Assembly: GCA_029260495.1 (NCBI GenBank)
Contig: JAJDDD010000016.1
Coordinates: 186,001 to 250,000 of the forward strand
DNA length: 64,000 nucleotides
Direction of reading: 5' to 3'
Source of the DNA: Phycisphaerales bacterium
Lineage (GTDB): Bacteria; Planctomycetota; Phycisphaerae; Phycisphaerales; UBA1924
Every line of letters starts with the position of its first letter. The first letter of the stretch is position 1. The translations under genes and the position numbers were made by a program. The notes below the pieces were generated by a model. It saw only the letters and a list, made by a program, of their open reading frames with translations. It searched no databases and had not been told where the DNA came from. This document shows, one piece after another, positions 46,240-56,159 of this stretch.

Positions 46240-47117
46240 TTCATGTCAAGGGCGTCATCAAGAAGTTCGGTCCCGTCGCCGCGGTTGATGGAGTTTCGTT
46301 TCATATTGACGAGGGCGAGTCGATTGCGCTGTGGGGAAGCAACGGAGCAGGAAAGACGACGCTTATCCGTTGTTTGCTCGGAGTGCTCCGGTTTCGCGGC
46401 CGCATCGTTGTCGGTGACGAGAATGTCAAACGACGAGGCAAGATGGCGCGCCGGCTGATCGGTTATGTGCCGCAAGAACTGGCGTTCCATGACGATACGC
46501 GTCTTGGGGCTGCGATGATCTTCTTCGCGAAGCTTCGTCGGGTTGATCCCGCGCGATGTGTCGAGTTGCTTGAACAGGTTGGGTTGACAGGCCATGAGCG
46601 CAAGCGCGTTCGCGATCTTTCCGGCGGCATGAAGCAGCGACTCGCGCTCGCCGTCGCGATGCTTGCTGATCCGCCGATTATTATCCTTGATGAGCCCACA
46701 TCGAACCTTGACGCTGTAGGCCGGAGCGAAGTCTTTGAAATGCTGCAAGTTCTGAAACGCAAAGGCAAGACGATCCTCTTCGCCTCACATCGGCCAGATG
46801 AGGTAATTGGTCTTGCTGACCGCCTGCTTGTGATGGAAAAGGGGCGGTTAGTGCGCGACACAACGCCTGCAAGCCAATGGCCGGCCGCCGGCGCTGTGCA
46901 AACAATGCGACTTGTTGTCGCAGGCGAGCGCGAAGAGTCCGCCGCCACCTTGCTTCGCGACGCTGGTCACATTGTGCATCTCAATGGTCGCGGGTTATGC
47001 GTTTTGGCCCCTCATGACAAAAAGGCTCTGCCGATCCGGCTGCTCGCCCAAGCTGGCGTCGATATTCATGACTTTGAAATCCTTGAAGACTTCAATAATG
47101 AGGAGGGCGCGCGATGA
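46236..47117 (+). CDS. nosF: NosF ABC transporter ATPase
   Basis: 293 residues. Walker A is GSNGAGKTTL, the signature LSGGMKQRLALAVAML, and Walker B IIILDEPTSNLD, followed by the ASHRPDEV H-loop. Length and context match NosF, the ATPase energising NosD-linked copper or sulfur delivery to NosZ. The C-terminal ~75 residues form an extra domain seen in this subfamily. Overlaps of 4 bases (ATGA) with nosD and nosY indicate translational coupling. Confidence 0.94.
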   Translation: MIHVKGVIKKFGPVAAVDGVSFHIDEGESIALWGSNGAGKTTLIRCLLGVLRFRGRIVVGDENVKRRGKMARRLIGYVPQELAFHDDTRLGAAMIFFAKLRRVDPARCVELLEQVGLTGHERKRVRDLSGGMKQRLALAVAMLADPPIIILDEPTSNLDAVGRSEVFEMLQVLKRKGKTILFASHRPDEVIGLADRLLVMEKGRLVRDTTPASQWPAAGAVQTMRLVVAGEREESAATLLRDAGHIVHLNGRGLCVLAPHDKKALPIRLLAQAGVDIHDFEILEDFNNEEGAR

Positions 47118-47989
47118 CGCAGGTTGGATTGAGTTCGCCTTCTCTGCCGATGTGTCCATCAGCAATGCGAACCACGCTGGCGTTTGCGCGGCGGGAGCTG
47201 CGTGAAGCGCTAACCAGTCGCTGGTTCTTGTTGTATACCGCCGCCTTTGCTGTGCTCGCAGTGGCGACTTCATTTATGTCGCTCGCAGGGACGGGTTCGC
47301 ATGGATTTGCAGGCTTTAGCCGAACCGCCGCGGGTCTTCTTAATCTTGTCATGCTCGTCGTGCCGTTGATGGCGATGACCGCCGGCGCGACATCAGTCGC
47401 CGGTGAGCGTGAGCGTGGCACACTGCTCTATCTTCTTGCGCAGCCCGTCTCACGGCTGGAGTTGCTGCTCGGAAAATTCATTGGTCTGAGCGCGGCGCTC
47501 TGCGCTTCGCTGTGCATCGGGTTCGGCTTGAGCGCGGGCGTGCTCGCCTGGAGAGCAGGGGGGGCGGGCGTCGGCTCCTTCCTGTCGCTGGTCGGGTTTA
47601 CATGTCTACTTGCTGTTGTGACGCTCTCAGTTGGCCTGCTTATTTCAGTGTCAACACGAAAAGCGAGCGTCGCGACGGGCGTTGCGGTGTTTGTCTGGCT
47701 TACTCTCGTCTTTCTCAGTGATCTTGGGCTGATGGCGGGATCCCTGCTGTTTAAGTTTCGCGTGCAGGAGCTTTTCTCACTCGCGATTATCAACCCGCTG
47801 CAAGCCTTCAAGATGTCAGCGATCCTCGGGCTCAATGCATCACTCGATGTGCTCGGGCCAGCGGGCGTCTACGCCTCGCGCACATTCGGCGCCGCCTTGC
47901 CGTGGATGCTGGCGGGTGTGCTCGCAGCATGGGGCGCCCTGAGCTTCCTGGCGGCTGCATTGATCTTCACACGGAGGGCGCCGGTATGA
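47114..47989 (+). CDS. nosY: NosY ABC transporter permease
   Basis: 291 residues with about six membrane helices, of the ABC-2 type. It begins with TLAFARRELREALTSRWFLLYT, and carries TSVAGERERGTLLYLLAQPVSRLELLLGKF, the standard permease signature. It pairs with NosF. The start at 47114 overlaps nosF and the end overlaps nosL by 4 bases. The short N-terminal lead-in before MRTTLAFARREL could be skipped by an internal start at 47165. Confidence 0.93.
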   Translation: MTQVGLSSPSLPMCPSAMRTTLAFARRELREALTSRWFLLYTAAFAVLAVATSFMSLAGTGSHGFAGFSRTAAGLLNLVMLVVPLMAMTAGATSVAGERERGTLLYLLAQPVSRLELLLGKFIGLSAALCASLCIGFGLSAGVLAWRAGGAGVGSFLSLVGFTCLLAVVTLSVGLLISVSTRKASVATGVAVFVWLTLVFLSDLGLMAGSLLFKFRVQELFSLAIINPLQAFKMSAILGLNASLDVLGPAGVYASRTFGAALPWMLAGVLAAWGALSFLAAALIFTRRAPV

Positions 47990-48474
47990 TCCGCTCACTT
48001 TTCGTATTGACGATCACCATCTTGTCGTTGTTCATCGTGGCCGGCTGCGGTGATGACGCCGCCGACGGACCGCCGGTTGTTCATCTCGGCGAGGATGTGT
48101 GTGCTGAATGCGGGATGATAATTAGTGATGAGCGATTCGCAGCAGCGACCATCATCGAAGATGAGCGGGGCGGTGCAACATCACTGCTCTTTGACGATTT
48201 CAACTGCCAGATCAACCACGAGATGAATCATCGTGAGACGGTCATCTTTAATCGTTGGGCCCATGACCACAGCACAATGGAATGGCTGCCTGCCACGGAC
48301 GCTGTGTACGTTCGAGCGCCGGATCTACGAACGCCGATGGCGTCGCATATCGCTGCATTCGCCAAGCAGGCCGACGCCGAGGCGCTCCAGACCGATCTTG
48401 GCGGCGATATTCTCAACTTCGAAGCAATGCGAGACATCGTTTCGGGCGGCAGGAGCAGCGCAAAGAGCCCGTAG
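47986..48474 (+). CDS. nosL: NosL copper chaperone lipoprotein
   Basis: 162 residues. A lipoprotein signal (LTITILSLFIVAGC) is followed by the NosL metal motif CAECGMIIS, with FDDFNCQINH and a later Met/His-containing core. NosL binds Cu(I) and supplies the nos apparatus in the periplasm. ATG at 47986 overlaps the nosY stop (ATGA); the longer frame from 47902 lies inside nosY and is not used. It is the last gene of the nos unit. Confidence 0.93.
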   Translation: MIRSLFVLTITILSLFIVAGCGDDAADGPPVVHLGEDVCAECGMIISDERFAAATIIEDERGGATSLLFDDFNCQINHEMNHRETVIFNRWAHDHSTMEWLPATDAVYVRAPDLRTPMASHIAAFAKQADAEALQTDLGGDILNFEAMRDIVSGGRSSAKSP

Positions 48475-48673
48475 CAGCATCTACAATCGCTGTTCCAATT
48501 GAGCTTGTGCGCTACGGCACTTCATTACAGATCAACCCATCCGCGAACCCGGCTATTTGATCGCCGGTGAGTTCACGGTAGGCTCTGTCCATGCCAGCTT
48601 TGGTCAGTGCCATCGCGTTGCGCTCGCTTGCACTTGAACACGAGGAGATGAAGGCATCGAATCTGACTCAATC

Positions 48674-50200
48674 ATGAAGTTGCTCGCCGTCGGGCTGTAC
48701 TGCTTTGTTCTGCTCATTCTCGGGCATCTGGCTTCAAAGCGAATGCACGACATCCGCGATTACTTCGCAGGCGGCAAAAAGCTCGGATTTATCAATGTCG
48801 CCTTCTCCGCGCGCGCGACGGGCGAATCTGCCTGGCTGCTCCTTGGACTGACCGGAGTCGGTTTCGCACTCGGTGTACAGGGATTCTGGGTAGTGCTTGG
48901 TGAATGCATCGGCGTTGGAGGCGCGTGGCTGCTCCTGGCGGGTCGGTTCAAACGCCTGACCGACCGATACGATTCCATTACGATCCCCGATTATCTGGAG
49001 TCACGCTTTCGTGACACTTCACACTGGCTTCGCCTCATCGCAGCGGGATCGCTGATCATCTTCGTTCCGATCTACGCCGGCTCACAAGTCTTCGCGACCG
49101 GCGAAGCGTTCAACGCGTTTCTATCGTGGAATCACTATCTCGGCGCGACGATCGGTTTTCTTGTTGTGCTCTTCTACATCACCAAAGGCGGGTTCCTCGC
49201 TGTCGTCTGGTCGGATGTCTTCCAGGGAACACTGATGTTTGCTGGCTTGGTGTTTCTGCCGATTGTTGGCGTGCTCGAAGCCGGCGGCGTGACAAACGTC
49301 CTCGACATTCTTCGCACAGATCACATCAGCCATCTTTCATGGACAGCAGGGCAAGAATGGAATCCTCTGGTGGTCGCGCAGATCATCGGCTTCGTGGCGA
49401 TCGGGATTGGTTTTCTTGGATCCCCCCAGGTGTTTGTTCGTTTTATCTCACTTCGAAGCGCTTCCGAACTTAAGAAAGGCGCCGCGGTCGCCTTGGGGTG
49501 GACAGTCCTGGCTGACTCAGGCGCCGTGCTGGTGGGTATGGTCGGGCGCGCACTGTATACGCACGCTCAGATCGGCAGTGACTCAGAAAATATCTTGCCG
49601 TTCATGTCACAAGACCTGCTTCCCGCATTTCTTGCTGGCCTGTACATCGCGATGGTCCTCTCAGCGATTATGTCCACGATCGACTCACTGCTCGTTGTCG
49701 CATCAAGCGCCGCTGTCCGTGACTTCTGGCAGAAGACGCGACATCCGGACATGAGCGATGCTTCGCTTATGAAACTAAGTAAGCGCCTCACCCTTATACT
49801 CGCGCTCATCTCGTTTGGCATCGGAATCGCGATTACCAACTATAACAAAGATGAAGGCATCTTCTGGGTCATCATTTTTGGATGGTCCGGCATCGCAGCG
49901 ACATTCTGCCCTGTCATGATTCTCAGTCTCTTCTGGTCACGCTTGACGGCGCTCGCCGCGCGTTGGGCCATGATCGCGGGGTTCCTCGGCGTGCCGTTCT
50001 TTAAGTTCGCGGCGCCAGCTTTGCTCGCTATGGCGGAAATGCCTAAAGCCAAGGCACAAGTGGAAGCGATTGATGTTCTTCTTCCTGCATTTCTGGTTTC
50101 AATCGTCGTCGCGATCGCTGTCAGTCTTGTTGATCGCGCCGGCCGAGCCAAGCTGGAAGGCATACGCGAAGATCTCTCTTTCAGTCGAACTCGCGAATAG
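48674..50200 (+). CDS. Sodium:solute symporter (SSS family)
   Basis: 508 residues, about 13 membrane helices. Family marks are DYFAGGKKLGFINVAFSARATGES near the start, DRYDSITIPDYLESRF, a GGFLAVVWSDVFQGTLM segment and GWSGIAATFCPVMILSLFW. It is closest by eye to proline symporters (PutP) because of the ATGESAWLLLGLTG motif. The substrate is not certain. It follows nosL on the same strand after about 200 bases that hold no gene; a functional link to denitrification is not implied. It converges on the Ser/Thr kinase gene. Confidence 0.9.
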   Translation: MKLLAVGLYCFVLLILGHLASKRMHDIRDYFAGGKKLGFINVAFSARATGESAWLLLGLTGVGFALGVQGFWVVLGECIGVGGAWLLLAGRFKRLTDRYDSITIPDYLESRFRDTSHWLRLIAAGSLIIFVPIYAGSQVFATGEAFNAFLSWNHYLGATIGFLVVLFYITKGGFLAVVWSDVFQGTLMFAGLVFLPIVGVLEAGGVTNVLDILRTDHISHLSWTAGQEWNPLVVAQIIGFVAIGIGFLGSPQVFVRFISLRSASELKKGAAVALGWTVLADSGAVLVGMVGRALYTHAQIGSDSENILPFMSQDLLPAFLAGLYIAMVLSAIMSTIDSLLVVASSAAVRDFWQKTRHPDMSDASLMKLSKRLTLILALISFGIGIAITNYNKDEGIFWVIIFGWSGIAATFCPVMILSLFWSRLTALAARWAMIAGFLGVPFFKFAAPALLAMAEMPKAKAQVEAIDVLLPAFLVSIVVAIAVSLVDRAGRAKLEGIREDLSFSRTRE

Positions 50201-50233
50201 CGAGTCGCCCGATGCGGGGGCCGCATGGGAGAG

Positions 50234-52489
50234 TCACTTGGCAGTCACAATATTCAGCGCCTTAGCTGCACGGCGGGTTTCATCGGCGTCGGGGCCATGT
50301 GTCCGGGTGAAGCTTGCCACCGCTCTCAGAAGATTTACTGTAGCGCTTTCAAAATCACCCTGCGCCACTTGAGCACGACCGATCGCGCTGACCGCTTCAG
50401 CGATGCGCCAATCCTCTTCCGGCAGCGCAGATTCACGCAGATGCAGGCACTTTCTAAAATATTCGATAGCTCCGCTTGGTTTGCCTTGTTCAAGAATCGC
50501 TTCACCCAGCGCAAGATACGAGCGAGCGATATCCGGATGCTCCGGATGGAGGGAAGCCAGACGCAGACGCAACGCTTCCTGATGGAGTGCTTCTGCGCCA
50601 GTCGCATCGTGGCGCTCAGCCTTTGTTTGGGCGATCCGATAGATGCACATTGCTACATCAGGATGCTCAGGGCCAAGATGATCGGTGCGAATGTCTCGGC
50701 ATTTCACAAAATACTGCTCAGCGTCGTCAAACTGCTCTCGCCGAACATGTAGATTCGCGATGTTGTAGTAGGACTGACCGGTTTCGATGGATTGCGCGCC
50801 GACATGGGTGAGTCGGATTGCAAGCGCGTCATCAAAAAGCCGCTGAGCGTCGTCAAGCTCGCCTTGGTCGCTGCGAAGCAGGCCAAGAAGATTGAGAGCC
50901 CGCGCGGTTTGGGGGTGAGAATCGCCGAAAAGCGATCGGGTGAGGTTCAGCGCGATGGTAATTTGGACATCAGCTTTGTCATACAGACCCAACGCGCGAT
51001 AGCTGGCGCCAACTGTTGAACGGAGAGAAGCTGCGATTTCCGGTTGATTCGCCAGCGCAATCTCGACCCAATGCACAGCTTCGTCGAGAGTTTCGCGCAT
51101 GGTGACCTCGCGCCCCGGCGTCCCACTCACTGAGGCGAATGTGTCCTGAAGAAAAATGTTGACCTGCCTTGCTTTGGCGGCTTCAGCAGCGGCGCGACCG
51201 TAGAGCGATGTCACAGTGATTGTAAAAATCGTGAATGCGAGAATCACTGTGATAACAATCGCGGTCACAGCCTTATGCCGGCGCACAGTCGTGCGCAAGA
51301 CATACCAACCGCTATCACGTCGGGCTTCAATTGGAAGACGGTCGAGCCAGCGAACAAGATCATCCATCAAAGCCGCTGCGGATTGATACCGCCGATCCTT
51401 CTCCTTCGCCAGAGCCTTGAGGGCGATCGTGTCGAGGTCCGCGTCGAGGCGCCAGGAGAACGGCGAATCTTCAGCGTCAGCCAGAGCACGACTCGGCGCA
51501 ATCAAAGCGCCCTCTTCGATTTGGCGCAGCGTCGCCCGCATGGATTCTGCGACGATAGGTGAGCATCCCGACAGAGCTTCGTAGAGCATCACTCCAAGCG
51601 CATGAACATCGGTGCGCACATCCACGGCGCTGGGATCTCCGGCAACCTGTTCGGGCGCTGCGTAGGCGAGTGTGCCGAGAAACTCACCAGATTTCGTCGC
51701 AAGTGAGGCATCTTCCTGTAACTCCGTTGGCCTCGCCAAACCGAAGTCAAGAACGTGCGGCTCGCCGGTCTCATCAACAAGAATATTGTTCGGTTTGAGA
51801 TCGCGGTGAATCACGCCGCGACTGTGCGCATGTGCGACGGCGCGCGAAATCGTAACGAACAGTTGAATCACAGCGCGAAGGCGATGAGCAGGTGTGTGAT
51901 CGCCGCGTTGTGCGATAGTTGCAACGTATAGATCGACTGGAACACCATCGATCAACTCCATTGCGATGTACTGCCGGCCATCATCAAGAGCGCCAGAGTC
52001 ATACACCGTGACGATATTCGGATGGCGCAGGCTGGCGGCGAGATCAACCTCACGTTCAAAGCGCATACGTTGTTTCCGCGTCGCGAGTGATCCTGCGAGC
52101 AGGAGCTTGAGAGCAACCTCTCGCTTCGCGCCGCGTTGCCGAGCGCGATAGACCACGCCTTGAGCCCCACGATGGACTTCCTCGATAATCTGATACCCGC
52201 TCGGCGCATTGGAGATACTTGTTGAGCTGGCCAAGGCAGATATTGCATCACTCGACTCTTCGTGCACGGGCCACTGGCTCTGCGATAGAGCACTGCGAAG
52301 CGTCGTTAGCAGCGCGTTATTTTTACGAAGTGACTCGATTTCCTGCTGACAGCGTGAGCATCTATCAATGTGGTTCGCGAGCGGATCTGACGGCCTCTCC
52401 TCTTCCTCATCGAGCACGAGAAACGCCTCCAGCTCAGCTAGGTCCGGGCAGGCGCCATGCATGTCAAAGTCGTTCCTGTCTTCAGTCAT
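50234..52489 (-). CDS. Zinc-finger/Ser-Thr kinase/TM/TPR signalling protein
   Basis: About 751 residues in four parts. Residues about 35-52 form an anti-sigma-like zinc finger (HIDRCSRC, HxxxCxxC). Residues about 100-385 form a Ser/Thr kinase with VALKLL lysine, HRDLKPNN and DFGLARP. A membrane helix lies near 408-430. The C-terminal part is a set of TPR-like repeats (RALNLLGLLRSDQGELDDAQRLF and similar). The start ATG at 52489 overlaps the ECF sigma stop (TGATG). The pairing with an ECF sigma factor suggests that the kinase controls it, as in the ECF groups of planctomycetes that are linked to kinases. Confidence 0.92.
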   Translation of the reverse strand: MTEDRNDFDMHGACPDLAELEAFLVLDEEEERPSDPLANHIDRCSRCQQEIESLRKNNALLTTLRSALSQSQWPVHEESSDAISALASSTSISNAPSGYQIIEEVHRGAQGVVYRARQRGAKREVALKLLLAGSLATRKQRMRFEREVDLAASLRHPNIVTVYDSGALDDGRQYIAMELIDGVPVDLYVATIAQRGDHTPAHRLRAVIQLFVTISRAVAHAHSRGVIHRDLKPNNILVDETGEPHVLDFGLARPTELQEDASLATKSGEFLGTLAYAAPEQVAGDPSAVDVRTDVHALGVMLYEALSGCSPIVAESMRATLRQIEEGALIAPSRALADAEDSPFSWRLDADLDTIALKALAKEKDRRYQSAAALMDDLVRWLDRLPIEARRDSGWYVLRTTVRRHKAVTAIVITVILAFTIFTITVTSLYGRAAAEAAKARQVNIFLQDTFASVSGTPGREVTMRETLDEAVHWVEIALANQPEIAASLRSTVGASYRALGLYDKADVQITIALNLTRSLFGDSHPQTARALNLLGLLRSDQGELDDAQRLFDDALAIRLTHVGAQSIETGQSYYNIANLHVRREQFDDAEQYFVKCRDIRTDHLGPEHPDVAMCIYRIAQTKAERHDATGAEALHQEALRLRLASLHPEHPDIARSYLALGEAILEQGKPSGAIEYFRKCLHLRESALPEEDWRIAEAVSAIGRAQVAQGDFESATVNLLRAVASFTRTHGPDADETRRAAKALNIVTAK

Positions 52490-53082
52490 CACATCACATC
52501 GTAGAGTTCACGAAGCTCAGCCACACGTTCACGAAGCTTCTTCAAGCAACGATGCTTAGCGAGATACACGTCGTTCACTGATATCGAAAGCTGGTCAGCC
52601 ACTTCGCCAGGCGTCCGGTTATGGACCGCGATCAACTCAAACGCATGAACGTTGGTTTCCGAAATACGCGAGTGCTGTCGAAGCTCAGCCATTGATCGCT
52701 CCAGGAGCACGCGCTCAACTTCATTATCCCAAAGCGGTTCAATATCCGCCTCAGCCGGCAGGTCAACAATCGCTGACACCCCGCGCACCTCTCGTTTGGC
52801 GTATGCCTTCCGCTGCATCTCAACGACGCAGTTGCGCGCGATGCCCAGCAACCACGATCTCAACTTGCCGCGCGTCCGGTCATAATCACCCCGGCGAAAG
52901 CCAGCGACAAATCGCGCGAGCGTCTCCTGGGCAGCGTCGGCAGCATCTTCTTCACGTAGCCCCAGCCGGCGGGCAAGCCCGAAGAGCGCCGGACGGTAGC
53001 GTTCATCAAACTCGCGCCAGACCGCTTCGTTGGCGGGATCGACCAGATCTTCGAGCAGGGCTGTAGTGGTTCGGGTGAGCAT
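52489..53082 (-). CDS. ECF-type sigma factor linked to a Ser/Thr kinase
   Basis: About 197 residues. Region 2 reads WREFDERYRPALFGLARRLGL and DAADAAQETLARFVAGF; then RGKLRSWLLGIARNCVVEMQR. Region 4 is unusual, with ISETNVHAFELIAVHNRTPGEVADQLSISVNDVYLAKHRCLKKLRE. This is the pattern of sigma factors in ECF-kinase pairs. ATG at 53082 is preferred. It is the first gene of a two-gene unit and is divergent from the large secreted protein at 53303, with about 220 bases between starts. Confidence 0.92.
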   Translation of the reverse strand: MLTRTTTALLEDLVDPANEAVWREFDERYRPALFGLARRLGLREEDAADAAQETLARFVAGFRRGDYDRTRGKLRSWLLGIARNCVVEMQRKAYAKREVRGVSAIVDLPAEADIEPLWDNEVERVLLERSMAELRQHSRISETNVHAFELIAVHNRTPGEVADQLSISVNDVYLAKHRCLKKLRERVAELRELYDVM

Positions 53083-53302
53083 TTGAAATGGATCTGCGTG
53101 GCAAGACGCCACCGAAGAATCCTAGATATCGGGCCGGAGTCGGGCTTTTGGGTGGTTTCTGGGAAGAAAGCTCAAATTCAACTGCAAGAAGAGGCATCGC
53201 CGCGCAAAGGAACTACTGGAGGCGGGTTGTGAAGCCTCCCACGTCAGACCAATACGTCGTCGTGTTTCGACATGTTCCTTCCCAGCTCGTGAGGAGAGCG
53301 CC

Positions 53303-56116
53303 ATGCAACTTCTACCTTCAATAACACATTCTTTCACCACGAATCTACCTCAGACCCGCTGGATCGCCGCAGCCGGCGCCCTGGCTGTGTGCGCTTGCGT
53401 CACCGCTCAGACGCCGACATTTTCCATCATCTCGCGCAATGCCTCCGGGCTGAGCCCAAATGCCCCTGGACTGTTTCCAGCGATTTCACCCTGCGGCCGC
53501 TTCGTCGCCTACAAATCAGCAGCGACGGACATCGTCTCGCCGGACGGAAACGGGCCGACACCCGACGTCTTCCTGCGCGATCGCGTGACGGGGCAAACCA
53601 TCCGCATCAGTGAAACGCAAGCCGGCGCTCAGGCGCCTTTCGGAGAGGCAACGCTCGGTTCAGTCTCCGCGTTCGGCGCATGGGTCAGCTTTTCTTCGCG
53701 TGGAGCACTCACAGCCGGCGACATCAACGGCCTGCACGATGTCTTTGCCAAGAATCGTCTGACCGGCCAAATCGTGCGCGTCAGCGTCTCCAGTTCAGGC
53801 GCCGAAGGAGACGGCGCCAGCACCGGCGGCGCCATGAGCGTCCAAGGCAACAGCAGCGGACAAGGCATCATTGACGCCCGCCATGTCGTCTTCATCAGCA
53901 CCTCGACCAATCTTGTTCCCAACGACACCAACAATGGCCGAGACATCTTCGTTCATGACCGCGACCTGGACGTTGATGGTGTTCAGGATGAGGCGGGCGC
54001 GATCTCCACCGTCCGCGTCAATGTTAAGTCTGATGGCTCCCAGCCCAACGGACAGGCTCTCGGCGACCCGTCAATCAGCGCCGACGGGCGCTTCGTCTCT
54101 TTCTGGATGAACACCAACAACCTTGTGCCCAATGACACAAACCTTCAGGACGATGTATTCGTGCATGATCGTGACACAGACAACGATGGCCTTTTCGATG
54201 AACCCGGCGCCATATCCACAACTCGCGTCAGCGTCTCAACAGCAGGCGTCGAACAGAACGAAGACCATACGCTGCCTCTACAACCGATCGCGCTACCTGT
54301 GCAGCAGATATCCGGCGACGGAAACCATATCGTCTGGGCTACTTTTGCAACGAATCTCGTCACCGGCGACACGAACAATGTGAAGGACGTCTTCGTCCAT
54401 CACCGCGTGACTGGCGTCACAACACGCATGAGCATTTCCTCATCGGGCGCCGAAGCTGACTTTGACTGCTTCGGTCCTTCCATTTCCGGCGATGGTCGAT
54501 TCGTCACATTCATCTCACAATCAACAACGCTTGCACCATCAACATCGGGGTTGGCCCACGCCTTTCTTCACGACCGTGATACAGACAGTGACGGCATCTA
54601 CGATGAACCGGGCGCCATCGCCACAACCGTGATCTCAGCCGTCAGCCTGACTGACAATACGAATCTTCTGCGCTCCGGTGTTTCACTTTCGCGCGATGGG
54701 TCAGCCATCGCTTTCAATACGAGCTTCTCTCCCGTGGGCGGCAGCGACGGAAACTCTTTTCCTGATATCTACACGAATGACACGCCGCTCGACACAGACG
54801 GTGATGCGCTACTTGACGCCTGGGAAACTGTCGGAATCGATGCCAACACAGACGGAATACTTGACAGCCTCACATTCATGAACGCGGCAGACGGATCAGC
54901 GCCAAGTCCATTGCGCAAGGATCTGTATGTCGAGGTGGACGCGATGGTCGGCCGCGCGCCGACGCAAACGACGATGAATCAACTCGCCAGCGCCTTCGCG
55001 CTCGCTCCGGTCCTGAATCCCGACGGCTCTACCGGCATCACACTGCGCAACCAGAGCAGTGTTCCTGGCACGATTGTCCTTGATGAAACAAACATCGCTT
55101 TGACCGGCTGGACATTTAATCCGCCGGCCATTCCCTGGCCTCCCGAGTTTGCTGGAACAAAGAACAGCTTCTTCGGAACGTTAGCCGAGCGTGCAGATTC
55201 AAACTGGGTCAATATCCGCGCCGCCAAGCTCATGGTCTATCGGTACGGAATCTACGCCGACCTTCTTGGAGCGACCAGCGTTTCAGGCGTCGCGGAGATG
55301 CCCGGAAACGACTTTATCATCACGCTCGGCGCCTGGACAGATGGCCAGGGCGGCTTTGGCGGCAGAACTTCCGATCAGAGCGGCCTTTTCATGCACGAAC
55401 TCGGGCACAATCTCGGGCTCGATCATGGCGGGTGCGATTCGATCAACTACAAGCCCAACTACAAGTCCGTCATGAACTACACCTGGATAACTCCGCCGGG
55501 TCTGCCCACCAACAACATTGGCTACTTCTTCAGTTGGACGCTCGACTATTCCAGCGTTGTCAGACCAACGCTTGATGAATCCAATCTCAGTGAAATCGCT
55601 GGCATCGGTGGAATGCCGGGCAGCTTTGTTCCCATCGGCGGCCAGCCCTCCGTCATTCGACGCGAAACAGGCCCCGCTGACTTCAACAGGGACGGCGACT
55701 CGACCGATACCGCTGTCACTGTGGATCTGAGCTATGTCATCGCCGACTCCAACGGTGACGGCCTCGTCAATGCCGCGGACACTTCGCCAGGCCAAACGCT
55801 TGTTGGCTATGACGACTGGTCCAACTTGCGCTTTGCGCTCGGCGGAAGCTCAAACTACTCCAACGGCGTCCATGGCGCCGTTCTGCCCACCGGTTCGGAA
55901 ATGACCAAAGAGATTCACGACGCACTCAGTGTGATTACCGGTGACGAAGATTGCATCGCCGACCTCAACGGCGATGGCGCTGTCGGCAGCGCAGACCTCG
56001 CCGTCGTGCTCGGTTCATGGGGACAAGCCGGCGTCGCAGCAGATCTCAACGGTGACGGCGCCGTCGGCAGCGCAGACCTGGCGCTCATTCTCGGATCATG
56101 GGGCGCATGCCCATAA
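53303..56116 (+). CDS. Large secreted zinc-metallopeptidase-like protein with TolB-like and dockerin-like repeats
   Basis: 937 residues. A signal peptide (about 1-35) is followed by four or five TolB/PD40-type beta-propeller repeats (ISADGRFVSFWMNTNNLVPND, DVFVHDRDTDNDG). A zincin-like part has the metzincin-type HELGHNLGLDH (H698, E699, H702, H708). The C-terminus carries two tandem DLNGDGAVGSADL repeats ending LGSWG, which bind calcium in dockerin-like or EF-hand-like modules. These ends are frequent in secreted Phycisphaerae proteins. GAGGAG lies upstream of ATG 53303. Proteolytic activity and substrate are inferred only from the zinc motif. Confidence 0.88.
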   Translation: MQLLPSITHSFTTNLPQTRWIAAAGALAVCACVTAQTPTFSIISRNASGLSPNAPGLFPAISPCGRFVAYKSAATDIVSPDGNGPTPDVFLRDRVTGQTIRISETQAGAQAPFGEATLGSVSAFGAWVSFSSRGALTAGDINGLHDVFAKNRLTGQIVRVSVSSSGAEGDGASTGGAMSVQGNSSGQGIIDARHVVFISTSTNLVPNDTNNGRDIFVHDRDLDVDGVQDEAGAISTVRVNVKSDGSQPNGQALGDPSISADGRFVSFWMNTNNLVPNDTNLQDDVFVHDRDTDNDGLFDEPGAISTTRVSVSTAGVEQNEDHTLPLQPIALPVQQISGDGNHIVWATFATNLVTGDTNNVKDVFVHHRVTGVTTRMSISSSGAEADFDCFGPSISGDGRFVTFISQSTTLAPSTSGLAHAFLHDRDTDSDGIYDEPGAIATTVISAVSLTDNTNLLRSGVSLSRDGSAIAFNTSFSPVGGSDGNSFPDIYTNDTPLDTDGDALLDAWETVGIDANTDGILDSLTFMNAADGSAPSPLRKDLYVEVDAMVGRAPTQTTMNQLASAFALAPVLNPDGSTGITLRNQSSVPGTIVLDETNIALTGWTFNPPAIPWPPEFAGTKNSFFGTLAERADSNWVNIRAAKLMVYRYGIYADLLGATSVSGVAEMPGNDFIITLGAWTDGQGGFGGRTSDQSGLFMHELGHNLGLDHGGCDSINYKPNYKSVMNYTWITPPGLPTNNIGYFFSWTLDYSSVVRPTLDESNLSEIAGIGGMPGSFVPIGGQPSVIRRETGPADFNRDGDSTDTAVTVDLSYVIADSNGDGLVNAADTSPGQTLVGYDDWSNLRFALGGSSNYSNGVHGAVLPTGSEMTKEIHDALSVITGDEDCIADLNGDGAVGSADLAVVLGSWGQAGVAADLNGDGAVGSADLALILGSWGACP

Positions 56117-56159
56117 AGCTGTAGGAGAACAATCGCCACGGCGCCTCAACTATCGAGAA

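Noticed and set aside
48475-48673. Extra gene between nosL and the symporter
   Set aside because: Only short out-of-frame or overlapping frames with no recognisable product; treated as intergenic.
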